A stretch of DNA of 64,000 bases from Sanguinoderma infundibulare (GCA_032821775.1 JAVLRN010000002.1:3224001-3288000), one strand, 5' to 3'; positions 1-11,855 are shown, counted from the first letter of the stretch. Numbers and translations: made by a program. Notes: generated by a model not told the origin, from the sequence alone.

Positions 1-230
1 GCCTCGCTTCCGCGGCCTTGTACGGGTCTGTTAAATTGTGCCATTTGAGTTTATCGTACATCACGAAGTCAAGACGCTCGAGGCTCATGAACGCGATCAA
101 CGCCGCATCGAGGGCACGCCAGGCGTTCACCACAGTGTAGTGGGTATATTTGGAACCGGTGACGCGGCCGCAGATGGTCGCCTTGAAGGCGATGTTGCGG
201 AGGGACGAGCCTGCACACATATGCACAGAC
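1..230 (-). pseudogene. F-box/LRR protein, C-terminal fragment (runs off the left edge)
   Basis: Read on the minus strand, this translates as a leucine-rich tail containing ALDAALIAF, then LERLDFVMYD. The same arrangement (LDAALIAF..LGRLAFVMYD) occurs near the C-terminus of the intact F-box gene at 19,455-20,808, so it is probably a related F-box protein that would act as an SCF substrate adaptor. No F-box or start lies upstream in the window, and the frame becomes unclear above about position 230. It may be the end of a gene cut by the window edge or a relic. The family link is an inference from similarity inside this window. Confidence 0.5.
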
Positions 231-1374
231 GACCGCTGTTTGGGTCGACGCTTTGTGCGGAGTCTGAACCCAAACACCGGATCGAGCCTACGTTCAAGGT
301 AACCAGTGGCATCCGCGGTGACAGGTGGAGATTTGAATAAAATTGAACCAGATATACCCGTAACACAGCCTCAGCTAGACATAGCGGTGGTCGGGGTCGA
401 GAATAGAGGCAGGCCCCTGGGGAACATGGTCAGGAGGAGATGGGCATAGAGTCGGAAGTGCTCACTGCCTGAGAACATCGAAAATGCGTAACGATTTTAT
501 CCGGTGGCCTCGAAAGATAATCGCGGGCAGGCGCAACTAGTTTGATATCCGTGCTTCATATGTAATGTGAGTCAAGGTCTACCCGAAGATCACGGTCTTT
601 TGCCCTCTTCGCGATGCTCCGTATTCGCTACTCCCGAGTCATGGCGACTAGGCTCATAACCGCTTTTGGTGTTGCGCTGTGCAAGTCGAAAGAAAGGATC
701 GCAGCGCTCAGTATCGGCGACATACACTGGCAGCATGGGCGAGAGGGCCATACCCTAGACGCTACAGAATCTCCTCCAGGTTTCTCGGGCCGAGAGGCAG
801 GCTGCGTCGCTTGGTATTCCTCGACTTTAGCTTTTCCCTGCGGAAAAATGCGATGCATACATCAACATCAGGGTTCGCTGGAGGGCAAGCATCCAGGAGA
901 TAACAAACAAGACGGATGGACTCACTGGCACATTCGTCAACGCAGTGTCCTTCAGATCACCGCCCGGCGCTGGATTCTTCGACGTCCGCGCGTCCCCAGG
1001 CCATATGGGTTCAACAGAGTCGTTCGTGTGGTGCGTGAGGTGCTGATGCGGGTTTGAGCGCTGCCGTTGCTCTTGTCCTAGACGGTATTCCCCTGCCGAG
1101 GAGGCAACTTGATCTTGTAGCCTAGAAAGCAATAGACTAGAGAGAATACGCACATGTCGGGACAGCAACAACTGAAGGGGATGCGTCCTTCTTTTCTTGG
1201 TACAGTTTTTGTGCATACCAGATGGTGCCAAGACTTGCTGTGACTACCGCGACACCCGCGAGAAGGGCCTGGGAGAAGAGGAAGGGAACAATTTGATACG
1301 CTCACATGATGCACTTGAAATTCAACACATGGTACTCACCCTGCTCCTTGCGCGGATCATCTGTTGAAATCGCT
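231..1374. other. No supported gene
   Basis: Only short overlapping open frames on both strands. A minus-strand frame near 1,180-1,270 would encode one hydrophobic helix (ALLAGVAVVTASLGTIWY) followed by a basic stretch, which may be the end of a decayed membrane-protein gene. No full gene model could be supported. Confidence 0.3.
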
Positions 1375-1608
1375 TCACTCCCTCAGGTCCTGACATTGTC
1401 GTTGCGTACCCTCAGCGTCGACGTCGACGCCGCAGTCAAGGTCGAATTCGATGGTCCCTTTAACGACAGATGAGACCTTAGAGTCATCGAACAGAGAAAC
1501 GAGGTCTGGGGAATATATGAGCGGTCGAGGCACACAATGAGAAACAAAGACGTCATGATTCTGGTCAAAGTTCACGAAATGCCCCGCGCACTGTGGCGCG
1601 CGCCGCAC
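1375..1608 (-). CDS. Unidentified protein fragment
   Basis: A 77-codon minus-strand frame with protein-like composition: acidic, with YSPDLVSLFDDS and VKGTIEFDLDCGVDVD. I do not recognise the family. It has no partner exon with a clear start and lies in a stretch full of gene relics, so it is more likely an exon of a decayed gene than a complete small protein. Confidence 0.25.
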   Translation of the reverse strand: MRRAPQCAGHFVNFDQNHDVFVSHCVPRPLIYSPDLVSLFDDSKVSSVVKGTIEFDLDCGVDVDAEGTQRQCQDLRE

Positions 1609-1813
1609 GTTCGCGAGCTACCACGTGATCGCGTACCGCGCGACGACCCCCATGATCCGCGCGCCATGCCCTGTACACGATAAATCTGTGTAAGCTCTCG
1701 AAAAAATGCCAGCAAAGATGCAGCCATACCTAAACAGGGCTCAAGTACTGTGGAATCGAGCAGGCGACTTCAGATGTTGGAACATTCGCCGATACAACAC
1801 CATCACCAGCTTA

Positions 1814-2330
1814 TCATACAACGCCACAGGCGAGTCCTCGTTTCTTCACGAACATAAACGTGCACTGGGCGCAAGGACGAACGGTATCCATCACGCCGCT
1901 TCCATTCGCAGATGATATCGAGAAAGCGATATGCCCCGCGTCCATCATGCACCCAAACTCCACGCCATTATCGTTCACGGTGGCGTCAACCTCGGCGTAC
2001 CCCGAGGGAATACTATCCACGGGAATCACGAAGAACAGCACGCCGTCGAGTATGTGCCAGGATTCTTGTCGCCTCGCCGGCCTATCAAGAATGCGTCAAC
2101 GAATGGAAACGCACATTCAAGACAGTGGTGCCATGCGTACCTTTCTCCATGACGCTGTCCATCTCCTGCGCATCGTCGTTGGCGGGCTCTTCCGGTGACT
2201 TGGAGTATCTTCGCACTCCTTCAGCGTAGCCATCATGACGATTGAGCACACGGCCCTGTCCTTCGCCACCGTCGTCATGAAATGAAGCAGGATCCACTCA
2301 ACAAAGCTACCGTCCACGACCTACAAGGTC
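1814..2330 (-). pseudogene. DUF4419-type protein, internally deleted relic
   Basis: Two minus-strand blocks resemble fungal DUF4419 proteins of unknown function. The upstream block (about 2,205-2,330) reads VEWILLHFMTTVAKDRAVCS..MMATLKE. The downstream block (1,814-2,060) reads ILDGVLFFVIP, then IPSGYAEVDATVNDNG, then AGHIAFS. In the family these motifs occur in this order, but with a longer segment between them than is present here, and the two blocks are in different frames. The downstream block keeps an open frame to a stop at 1,814. This is best read as a 5'-truncated, internally deleted pseudogene. The family assignment is from memory of its C-terminal signature. Confidence 0.5.
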
Positions 2331-2570
2331 TTCAGTTATGAGTGAAACCTGGGCCCTGGACGGAAGATGCCACGCACGGTTTCGTGGATCCTTGCGCGAG
2401 CAAGCTCCCCGTAGGCGACCGACGATCCTCACCACTAATGTCTTCTCCCCTTGCTCACCGAATACGAAGGTGATGGTGAAACCCGTACACTTGGCATCTA
2501 CAAAGCGAAACTGGTCAGCATTTCGTACTTCTCAACAACGTTCCATCACACTCACAATCGCGAAATCAAC

Positions 2571-3130
2571 CTCCAAGCCCCTTCCATAGCGCCCTCAGCA
2601 CACTCGCGTGCTCCCCGGTACGATCCCTCAATGCCGCCCCATGTGCTCCAAGCAGCGCGCTCGCCCACAACGGATTAACCACATGGGGTCTCCGCTCCAT
2701 ATCCTCCGCGACGGCATCAACTGCGACCCCGGCTGCCTGCGTCCTAGAGGTCGCTCTGGTCCCCGTGGTCGTCGATCAAGTCGATATCGCCCGCCTCCGG
2801 CTGTCGATGAACTCTTCAGCGCCGTCCGAGCTGAGATTCCGCGAGCTCGGGAGCCGCTTAGCCATCACACCCTCGTGGACGCCGTGGATGACGATGTAGT
2901 TGCCGTTCCCTCCCGCGACGACACACCGTCCGTCGGCCGTGTATGCAAGCAAGTTCAGCACTCTACCCAACGCGCTATTGGCCGCCGTCAGCCGGCCGTT
3001 CGCCTGCTTTCCAAGATCGAGATCGAAGAACATCCCCTCGACGTCCTGGCAGGCGTCCGCAAATTGCCAGTCGACTGTCGGGCAGAGCGGAAGGGAACTG
3101 ATAGGTCCATTGACCATTGTGTCCGGTAAG
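2571..3130 (-). pseudogene. PWP2/UTP1-like WD40 protein fragment, frameshifted and deleted
   Basis: PWP2 is a WD40 subunit of the U3 snoRNP/SSU processome in the nucleolus. A minus-strand frame at about 2,810-3,060 carries LLAYTADGRCVVAGGN, then VHEGVMAKRLPSS, then SSDGAEEFIDSRR, the hallmark run of the last WD40 repeat and linker. The conserved acidic linker DLIDDHGDQSDL follows in another frame (frameshift near 2,780). The C-terminal helical part (PLWASALLGAHG..VLRALWKGL) then follows directly at 2,571-2,735. The segment that should separate these blocks is missing and there are in-frame stops. All upstream WD40 repeats are absent. A functional copy should exist elsewhere in the genome. Confidence 0.6.
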
Positions 3131-3781
3131 GACATCGAGAGGAAGGAGGAAGACCTCGAGCGAGTCTGTTGATCCTGTAACGATGATATCGCTCCGCGAG
3201 ACGCGAGAATTGGACAGGTGTGGGGGATGCGAAAGTGCACTTGAGGTTGCGGTATTGAGGCGAGGAGGCTCACTTGACGAGGTCTCGATTCCCCACAGGA
3301 CTCAACACGGAGATTAAATCAGCAGTAAAGACAAGCCTGTATGTACACAATGCCGTAGAGATTGGAGAACTGGTCGAGGGGTCGAGGATGAGATGAGTAC
3401 AGATAGTCGCCACTGGCAGTGGACGCACCTTATGATCAGCCTTCATGGCTGAGGTCCTCTGCTCCTCCGCTCCTCCGCTCCTCCACAGGTTATCCCGGCC
3501 TGAAACAAGTAACGAACAGTAGTACAAGGAAGAACGAGGAGGGGAACAGTCGCGGTCTCTTCAGAGCTGAACCGACCAAAAATTTCCCAATGCTCCCAGT
3601 CCGCGCTCAGGGCGCTTAGTTGCTCCGAAAACTTCGGAGGTGCAGGTTTCGATTCCCAGATGACACAAGGCAATTGCGACTCGCCATGATTCCCATCCTC
3701 ACATTACTAGTGTACATCGTTATCTCAAAGCAACCCAAAAGCGCATGTAATAGTGCAAATATTGACGTTGAACGAAGAAGC
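3131..3781. other. No supported gene (downstream of the transporter)
   Basis: Contains a short tandem of CTCCTCCG units near 3,460-3,485 and a hairpin with 7-bp arms (CTCCGAA/TTCGGAG) near 3,620. No open frame here has family features. Confidence 0.35.
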
Positions 3782-5893
3782 TCAAGCGACATGATCGATG
3801 ATCCCTTTCTCCTTGCTGTCGACAACATCAAACTCTGCACCATCGTGGACCACGACTTTCCCTTGCCGCAGCTCCTCTTCCCGAGTCTTCGCGTCGGGGA
3901 CATACACTCCAGAGCCTGGCACGAAGATCGGGACCCTCTCAAAGTAAGCATCGAGTTCTTCGAGGGGAATGCCCTTGGTCTCCGGGAGGAATGACTGCAT
4001 TCCATGCAATTCCGTGAGACCTTTGGGAACAAGTGCTGGTGTGCACGACGTACCCAGAAGAACAGGGCATTGCTGAAGCCGCAAATTGCGAAGACGACGT
4101 AGTATTTCCAACCTAGCGCGTGCTTTAGTGGTGCGTTCCCGTACCTTCAGGAGAGCGGTACCCACCGACTTTTGCGAACGCGATCGGAGAGACCTGTGCA
4201 ATCATGACTACATGCCGCATCAGTATGGGCATGTCCAATGTTATTGAGATCGCCATGACCAGCACGTACAGTTAGATATCCATGCCGCAGAGGACGTGAT
4301 GGCAGTCGCCTTCGCCCGAGTCGCGCTGTTGAACATCTCCACCGGGATGGCCCAGGACAGCGGTCCGAGACACGACGAAAATACCAGGTTGAACAACCAC
4401 GTCATCGACACGAACGCCCTGCTCGCGTTGTGGTTGTTCGTCTCCGCGGGGAAGATAGCGATGATGATCGTGCCGACCACGAAAGTCAGCCCCGACAGCG
4501 CGTTACCCCAAACGAAGGGACGGCGTCGCCCCAGGCGGTCGATGAACCAGATGCACAACGCCTCTCCGATGAGCGCAATGACGGAATTGCCGGATTGGAG
4601 CCCGAGTGTCGTCGAGGTGTCGATGCCGATACTCTCGAAAATGGTAGGGGCGTAGTATTGGATAACGCTGACACCGGTCATCTGGATGCTGTTGGGTGCC
4701 GTCAGCCGCATTTCCACTTGGAACAAGGCGGTGAAAACTCACCTGAATTGGATCGTAATACCGAGTAACAGACGACGGAAGTTGCTCTTGACCATGAATA
4801 GTTGGGTCCATGCGTCCCGAGTTTCCTGTCGCTCGATCTGCACTTGGGCAAGGATATCCTTGTGCTCGCTTATCACGAATGGATCATGGACATCGCCATG
4901 CGCATGCAGACGTGCGAGCACTCGCAGAGCCTCCTCATCGCGACCCTTCATTGCGAGATAACGGGGACTCTCTGGAAGCAACCTTTGCACGGTTTAATGA
5001 ACGGGTGGTCGATACGTGTGCCCACCGACACTCACAAGATGAAGAAGGCGAGTGGCAGGGCAGCTATGAGTTCCACTTCCCGTTAAAAAGAGACACGTTT
5101 GATCTGACGCCGTGACGCTTACGAGTCAGCTGGATGGCTGATTGAAGCGGTCATCAGTGAGCTGTCGAACAGAGTCGTTGTAAGGTAGGACTCACCAAGC
5201 GGTATCCTCCACTGTGGAGGCCCAGTCAAGCCATGATAACACCCATATCCAATAAACGATGCAATCAGAGCACCGATACCCAGCATGAACTGCTGCAGCG
5301 TCGTCAGGCGACCCCGGATACTCGGGTGCGCGATCTCAGCCTGGTACAGCGGCGCGAGCATAGCAAGCATGCCGATGCCCATCCCCGCGAGGAACCGTCC
5401 CCCGTACATGTAGTGAATGTTTCGCGCACCGGCCTGGATGGAGCCTCCGAGGAGGAAGACGATGCAGCCCGCGAGGATGGAGGCGCGTCGTCCGATCGCG
5501 TCCGCAAGGCTGCCCACATATATATTGCTGGAAACACGTAAATCAAGCTGCAATTCGACAGGAAGAGCAGGACGGCGACATACGAGGCGAAGGCACCTAA
5601 GAGCAGACATCCGACGATGAAACCTTGCGCGGTCGCGTCCGGGTTCCCGGTTGTCTTATTAAAGTCCTCCGAAGGCTATGTCTAATGTTAGAAGCTGCGA
5701 TCATAATTCTCGCACCTACGCAGCTACTCACCAGGATGGAAGCAATGATACCCAGGTCGTAACCGAACGTCACGGACCCAAGCGCAGCGAAAAGTCCGCA
5801 TAACCAAGTATAAACCTATCGTGAAACCAGGCCTCAGCCTGTTCGAATGTAACAGCCCAATAGAAGTCGACGAACCTTCGGTGGAAGCGGCAT
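3782..5893 (-). CDS. MFS sugar transporter (sugar porter family)
   Basis: A proton-coupled sugar importer of the plasma membrane, read from several minus-strand exons. The start at 5,893 gives a six-codon first exon joined over a 59-nt intron to WLCGLFAALGSVTFGYDLGI, the usual first helix. Next comes a LADAIGRR loop between helices 2 and 3, GGRFLAGMGIGM, then PESPRYLAMKGRDEEAL in the central loop. GVSVIQYYAPTIFESIGI marks helix 7, followed by DRLGRRRPFVWG and the PVEMFN motif. The cytoplasmic tail has FLPETKGIPLEEL and ends at TGA 3,782. About six introns are needed; exact borders near 4,100-4,260 and 5,000-5,200 are uncertain. It is divergent from the GH51 arabinofuranosidase 744 bp away. 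Substrate is inferred only from that neighbour. Confidence 0.85.
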
Positions 5894-6636
5894 GATTGCA
5901 GCGTGTGAGTTGAAGTCGCCGGACGCACAGGTGCGACGCTATCTTCCGCGGCGTGGTCGCGCCTTTATACACTGTCGCGTGAGCCCGGTGCTCGTTCGAT
6001 GTGTTGTCTCAGGCACAGGCGGACGCGTGGGGGATGCGCAGAACGTCTGGAGTCACAGCATCAGGAGCTACTCGACGCGAAATGGGCTTGTGTCGTTCAT
6101 GTGATGTCCTGACGGACCGCAAACGAGGTTAAGCGCGTCTTCTTACAACATTCGCCTGGATGGGAGAAGCGTCGTTCGAATGTCTGATACGAAGGTCAGC
6201 TGGACACCGGGACAGGCCGCAGCCACATAGAGCGCGCTGACGATCCCAGTCGCTGGTGTCCCGAACTTTGAAGATCTGCGTCAACCTGTAAGTCAAACTT
6301 CGAAAAATATGCAAGTAGCTGCAAGCACAGGCCTTGATCGATCGTCAGACGATCATACTTACTGCAGATTCGATGGATGACGTCGCGCAATGCGGGGAAG
6401 ATGGGTGCCTGTCGCGGAACAACTTCGCAGATTTGGGGTAGGATGCCGGACAAGCGAACGGCCCGCAAACACGCACGGACCGCATCCCCGTCCTTCGCCA
6501 ACCGGGGACGATCAGTATAACCATGCCCATGGGCGAGTTAAGAGGAGTAGGCCCACCGCTTGACTCTCATCAACGACCGGCGACACCCTGATCTTCTATC
6601 AACACCCTGTCAATCAAGAGCATAACCAAGGTCAAG
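5894..6636. promoter_or_regulatory. Shared divergent promoter region, with a TATA box for the transporter
   Basis: This 743-bp interval separates the starts of the transporter and the GH51 gene. On the minus strand TATAAA lies at 5,969-5,964, about 71 bp before the transporter ATG, a good TATA distance that also supports the chosen start. I saw no equally clear TATA box before the GH51 gene. No operator could be assigned. Confidence 0.5.
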
Positions 6637-8555
6637 ATGCCAAAGGGAGCAACAGAGCCAGTCTCACCTGCGATTGACATCTTCCCTTCCTCTCCGATCG
6701 CTCCGGTCTCGCCACGCATCTTCTCTGGGTTTCTCGAGCACCTCGGACGTTGCATCTACGGCGGTATCTTGCCCTCTGCGCGGACAACATTTCCCTACAC
6801 GCCCCGCAAACCATGTCCCGAGGAACTGTTCACTGAGACGCCCGCCGCATTGCTGACCCCAGAAGGATTCCGCGCAGACGTCTTGGAGGTACTGCGCGAT
6901 GAGCTCCGAGTGCCTCTTATTCGGTGGCCGGGCGGGAACTTCGTAAGCTCGTACAATTGGAAGGACGGGATCGGACCGCGCGAAGAGCGTAGAAGGAGAC
7001 CGGAGCTGGCTTGGAATGGCGAGGAGAGCAACCAATTTGGAACGGACGAGTGAGTGCGCTCTGTAGCTCCCTGAGGCGCGATCCGCTTAGCGCGGCGTCA
7101 TGAAGGTTCATCGCTTGGTGCCGCGTTGCAAAGATCGAGCCGTATATCGTGCTCAACATGGGTACCGGAACGCTCGAGGATGCCCTGCACTGGATCGAGT
7201 ACTGTAACGGAACCGGTGATACGTTAGTGTTCTGTCCCCGCCGCATAACATCAACGACTGAGTAATAATGCAGATACTACGCGAACTTACGCCGTAAGAA
7301 CACGGGACGCGACGAAGCGTATGGTGTAAAGTACTGGGGCCTTGGAAACGAGGTGTGGGGCGAATGGCAAGTTGGACAGCAGACGGCTTCCGCGTACGCG
7401 ACAAAGGCACGACAATGGGCGCATGCCGTTCGTTTGGTCGATCCGAATGTTATCTTGGTGGGATGTGGAGAAACGGGTGCCAATCACTGGGATGGGGTCG
7501 TTCTGGACGAATTGGTGGATAAGGTAGACGTGCATAGGTGAGTGGCAGAAACATCCCGTGCGTCCATCGTATGCTGATGCTGTTCAGCATCCACCTGTAC
7601 ACAGGGTTCGGGCCAAGAGATAGGTCGCAGATCGAGAAGGAATATGGAAGGTCGGTGTATGGACCTGACGCCGCGGAGTACTCGATCGAGGTCTGCAAGG
7701 GCCTGATTAACAAGGCAGTATGTCCAACCTCAGTCACGTTGGTGCACCTACTCAACCATAGTAGCGGTTTGGTAAAGGCGTGAGCAAACCGATCAAGATC
7801 GCGTTTGACGAGTACGGTGTCTGGGACGAGACCATCGGTAAGCGCACGATCCATGACCACGCAGCCACGTACTCACCTCATTGTTCTGTAGGCACCCCCG
7901 AGAACGGGCTAGAACAGTTTTACAACTTGGCCGACGCTCTAGCCATGGCCTCCTGGCTAAACGTTTTTGTGCGCCAAGCCGACGTTGTGGACATTGCGTG
8001 TATCGCACAGAGCGTGAATGTAATCTCACCACTCATAACGAGGTGCGTTCACCGAATCTGACGCACGTATAAACGCGATGACTGAAGCCCTAACTCGCCG
8101 TCAGCGAGACAGGCCTGTTCCGGCAGACCATCTACTGGCCGCTATATCTCTTTTCCAGGTATATGCGCAACGGCACCTCCGTCAACCTCTCGGTCACATC
8201 CCCAAAGTTCTCCGGAGAAACGCTTCCGGGCTGGATATCGACCGTCAAAGGCTTCCCGAGCGACCTCGACGCATCCACGGTTCTCCACACGGACCCCGGC
8301 ACCAAAGCGCGTAGTCTTCGGGTTGCGGTTGTGAACCGAAGCGAGACGTCTAGCTATGACGTGCCGGTGCGGATCGCTTTCGAACGCGTCGGTGCGACGG
8401 TAGAAGCACACGAGTTGTGGCATGCAGACGTCGCAGCGCGGAACGGGTGGGGGAAGGAGGATGAAGTGAGCGTGAAGACACGCACTGAGCCATGGGAAGG
8501 GCGGTGGACGTTCCGCGAGCATTCCTTCACGCTATTGATGATACCACTGGAGTAG
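6637..8555 (+). CDS. GH51 alpha-L-arabinofuranosidase, intracellular type
   Basis: A retaining glycoside hydrolase that removes terminal L-arabinofuranose from arabino-oligosaccharides. There is no signal peptide: the protein opens directly into FSGFLEHLGRCIYGG, as in the roughly 500-aa cytoplasmic GH51 form rather than the secreted fungal form. Signatures in order are LRVPLIRWPGGNFVSSYNW, then WGLGNEVWGEW (the Glu after GN is the expected acid/base), IHLYTGFGP, and IAFDEYGVW (Glu is the expected nucleophile). A C-terminal beta domain ends in FTLLMIPLE. At least six introns are required, for example 7,050-7,125 and 7,539-7,588. One acceptor near 7,760-7,765 must be read as a TAGTAG end to keep the frame. 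The divergent sugar transporter suggests a joint role in arabinose uptake and use. Confidence 0.87.
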
Positions 8556-9029
8556 AGTCGCATGAATATGGCACACGGACTAGTTGTAAGTGCAGTTCTG
8601 GACCTAGAATATCCCATGAACGGAGTAGACCAAACAGATTGTAATATACTCAGCTTTACGGACTACATTCCCGCACGGAGATTAGCCTGCCATCCGAGGC
8701 CCGTCCTGAGAAATGTTGCTGCGGCACTCTGGACGGGGCGAAAGACATCCCGGTGCCATGGGCAAGTATGTCGGCCGACGGAAGTTCCCACCGGCGACGG
8801 GTCGGCACAGTTCGAAGGTTTCGGTAAAGCCACAGAAATCAGGGCCTCGTGAGTAGAGCTGGGATTCAGTACTGAGTCGTGCAATGTCTCTGAGTGTGGC
8901 TGCGGCAAGAGGGAAGGAGTAGAAATCCATCACCGCAACGGGCGCAGAGGACCTTGGGCCCCCTCTGACTCGACCAGTACTTGGACTGCTCGCTACTGCG
9001 ACTAGTACTGTGCCCACCGTCATCCTACC
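8556..9029. other. Intergenic
   Basis: Between the GH51 stop and the C2H2 gene start. Nothing recognisable as coding, RNA or repeat. Confidence 0.4.
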
Positions 9030-10377
9030 ATGTATGCCGTTCCTCCGGACAATCCCCACCTCAACACGTCTCCCGCGATGACCGCCGTGGAGCACCACGC
9101 TTTAACTCAGCAGATCGTAGCACTTCAAGACCCTTCCTCTCCGCCGGCGCTCGACACTCGGAACGACTTCGAGTCCGATGTGGACTCCGTGCTCTCCGCG
9201 TGGACCACAGACGAAGGCTTCGGTCACTTCTACCAGTCCACCTGGGATCCTCCCCTGCCCCATTACTATGGCATGTCGAACTTCATCGAGGCCGTCTCCC
9301 AGGATGCTTCCCCCCCGTCGTTGGATTGCGACTCTGATTATTCCACTGTCGGTCCCCTCACCCCTTCTTCCGACTGCGATGTCGTCGGCGTGGACGCAAC
9401 TCAACATAAGCAGATGCCGCCTGGCTCTGCTGAGGAGATACGTATTGTGTCAGGGAGCTCCAGTCAGACATCCGGTTTCGCGTTCGGTATGCTGCACCCT
9501 TTTTTAGCCGCAACGGCATCCTTCCCCACCCCCTCCCCTTCGGCTTCGTCTGGCTACGGGCAGCCGCTGTGGCAGCATGTGGAGAGCCCTGCCGCTGCTG
9601 GTGTCCGTAGCCCTCCTCCCAGTCACGACTACCCTGTCGTAGATTCCGCTACGACCTACAATTCCGCGATAGGAAACCGTTGGGAGGAGACCGCATCGTA
9701 CACATTCCCGGGCATTCCGTGGCCAAACACACATCTGGACGACGGTCATGGAGGGGTTCGTTTTGCTGGTCCAGCAATAAATCCATCTCTTCTTGATGTG
9801 CAACAAGCTGCATATCGCTCTCCGGAGACCTTCCTCTATGGCCAGGAGCAGCCGCGGGCGCAGCATTACGGTGTTGCCCCGGCAGGTGCTATTGGTCTGG
9901 GTAGCGGCATGCATTTTGCTGGCGACCCTGCTCTGCTCGAGACTTCATCGTTGTCGTTGACATCCCCTCCAACGACTGCGGCCGGAGGTCGTTCCCCTAA
10001 CCCTCACCATAATGAGCACACGAAGGACGTTCGCAAAGGTTGTGCCAACTCTCCCTCAAAGAAGCCGGCGAACGAGAAGGGAAAGCGTGAGCAGTCCAGG
10101 GACAAGGTCTTCCCCTGCCGTTGGCGGGGATGCCCTGCGTGTAAGTCAACGACGCGTATTCTATTCGAGTGCTAGCTCACTCTCCTTTGCAGCTTTCGCT
10201 CGGACGAATAATTTGAAGGTCCACGTTGACGGCGTGCATCTCAAGAAGCGCAGCTACACTTGTCATGTCGTGGGGTGTCCGAAGGCAACTGCGGGTTTCA
10301 GCAGGAAGTACGACCTGAATATCCACATTGAAAAGCACCACCCGCCGGAGGGCACAGGCGGGCAAGACTGGGTGTAG
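9030..10377 (+). CDS. C2H2 zinc-finger protein, two C-terminal fingers
   Basis: A putative nuclear DNA-binding regulator of roughly 430 aa. The first about 340 residues are Ser/Pro/Gly-rich and acidic in places, looking disordered. A basic stretch (KKPANEKGKREQ) precedes the fingers. Finger 1 is built across one intron: CRWRGCPAS in exon 1 and FARTNNLKVHVDGVH in exon 2, giving C-x4-C-x12-H-x4-H. The intron runs from GTAAGT at about 10,141 to TTTGCAG at 10,191. Finger 2 is YTCHVVGC, then FSRKYDLNIHIEKHH, with a longer C-to-H spacing. The stop is at 10,377. A shorter paralogue with the same finger layout and the same intron position follows at 11,481. Targets are unknown. Confidence 0.78.
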
Positions 10378-11480
10378 CAAAGTAAGTATTATACGACTCT
10401 TAACGTGATGTCTTCTCCTTTACCCTAATAACTCGTTGTTTCGTAGTGGGACCCTCTCGAATACCGCAACATTCATGTCTTCGATCCTGGTATGTCCCTT
10501 GTGAGAAGACGTGGAAGGGTGGTGTCGCAGACACTTCCGGCGGGGGACTGCTCTCGAGGACATGCGAGTCCTCTAGAAGTCCCCCGCGGAAGTGGCTGCA
10601 GAGAGGTCACTGTTCTCAAGGAACAGCTCGCGTTACCCGGATATATTCTCTCTTCTGCTCTCGTTTTTCGTGTAATGCTTGCATTCGCGCTATCTTCGTT
10701 TGAAGTCCCTGTGACGTTTTGATGCTCTCCTACTCGCGAATGCTAAGTGTACGATACCATGTTGCGCCGACTGGTCCATGATCACCCTTCGTTCCGTGCT
10801 CTACCGCTAGATGTTCATGCTCTTCTTTTCTCGCTCGCTAGAGATACTTTCGTCGCATTGTGCTCTGAATGCAAACGGTTGTCTGTCGCTTGCATGATGA
10901 TGCCCGCTATTCGGCGCTTGACTCGGATGAGTTCGAGGTCGAGGCGGCGGTGGGCTTTTGCGGTGGTGTGGTTAGACCGTTGGCGGCTACAGAAGTCTGC
11001 GGTGACACGTTGGCGGGGCCGGCGGGAAGCCTGCACAGACGGACGACGCTTCTCTTAAACCTTGTGTTGCCGCAGCATTTTTTCGCCTTAAGCACTTCCG
11101 GCCTGCAGCACCGTTCCGCTGCGGCAGGTACTGACTCGGAAGCCAATAGTTGGCTGCGGTAGGAACATGGGTAGTGATGATTGTGCTCAGCCGTAGGCTG
11201 ACCGAGATGTTCACCCGCGCCTGATTGTACACGAGAAGGCGAGCTTGCGGAACGGGTTCCACACTGAGGCAACTGCATCGATGCCCCCGCGTGTGCTGCG
11301 GCTCCTGGAGCCTGCGGTAGACTTTGTGTATCGTCACTGGGCTTCGCTGCAGGGTTTTTGTTGGCGCCTTACTGTAGAATACAAATACATGTCCGTCCGC
11401 CTCCGAGCCATCTTCGTTCCTCGAGCACTTCCCACTTCTCACATAACTCGCATAATTTCTCCTCCCTTTTCATCATCGCC
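10378..11480. other. Intergenic, no supported gene
   Basis: Lies between the two C2H2 paralogues. The only open frames are short and lack family features. A near-palindromic pair of segments, ACTTCCGGCGGGGGACT and AGTCCCCCGCGGAAGT, occurs at about 10,531-10,592 and could form an imperfect hairpin in the transcript leader or 3' end. Confidence 0.35.
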
Positions 11481-11855
11481 ATGACGTCGGACACCGTTGA
11501 TCCCACGGCTCGCTTCGAGGCCGGACTATCAATGACAAACGATCCTCCCCGGCAAGGCCCCGGGGGTGCATCTGAACCCCAGACCGTCGAAGGTCGCCGG
11601 TTTCCCTGCACTCATTGCGGCCAAGGCAAGCGTAACGTCTCTCTATGGTCATAATATTAGTGTTACAGTTTTGACCAGTGATTCGATCCAGCCTTCACGC
11701 GCGCGAACAATTTGCAGGCTCATTACCAGGAGGTGCATCTGGGTGTTAGGCCGCATACATGCGGGTTTCCCGGGTGCGGCAAGTCGTACAAGCGTAAGCA
11801 CGACTTGAAGATCCATATGGCGAAGCACCATTCGGATGCTGGCAGTCCTCGCTGA
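11481..11855 (+). CDS. Short C2H2 zinc-finger protein, paralogue of the upstream gene
   Basis: A roughly 100-aa protein with a short disordered leader and two C2H2 fingers. Finger 1 spans an intron: FPCTHCGQ, then FTRANNLQAHYQEVH. Finger 2 is HTCGFPGCGKSYKRKHDLKIHMAKHH-like. Splicing at a GC donor (CAAG|GCAAGC, intron 11,626-11,691) joins GGC CAA G to CC TTC ACG. That restores exactly 12 residues between Cys2 and His1, matching the upstream paralogue, whereas the nearby GT donor would give 14. The protein ends shortly after finger 2 at TGA 11,853-11,855. It lacks the long activation-like N-terminus of its neighbour, so it could compete for the same sites; that is inference. Confidence 0.7.

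Noticed and set aside
614..1057. 147-codon plus-strand frame at the left end
   Set aside because: No domain, and protein-like text lies on the other strand.
3590..3680. tRNA gene near GGTTTCGATTCCC
   Set aside because: The T stem does not pair and no A box or acceptor stem fits; only a chance B-box-like word.
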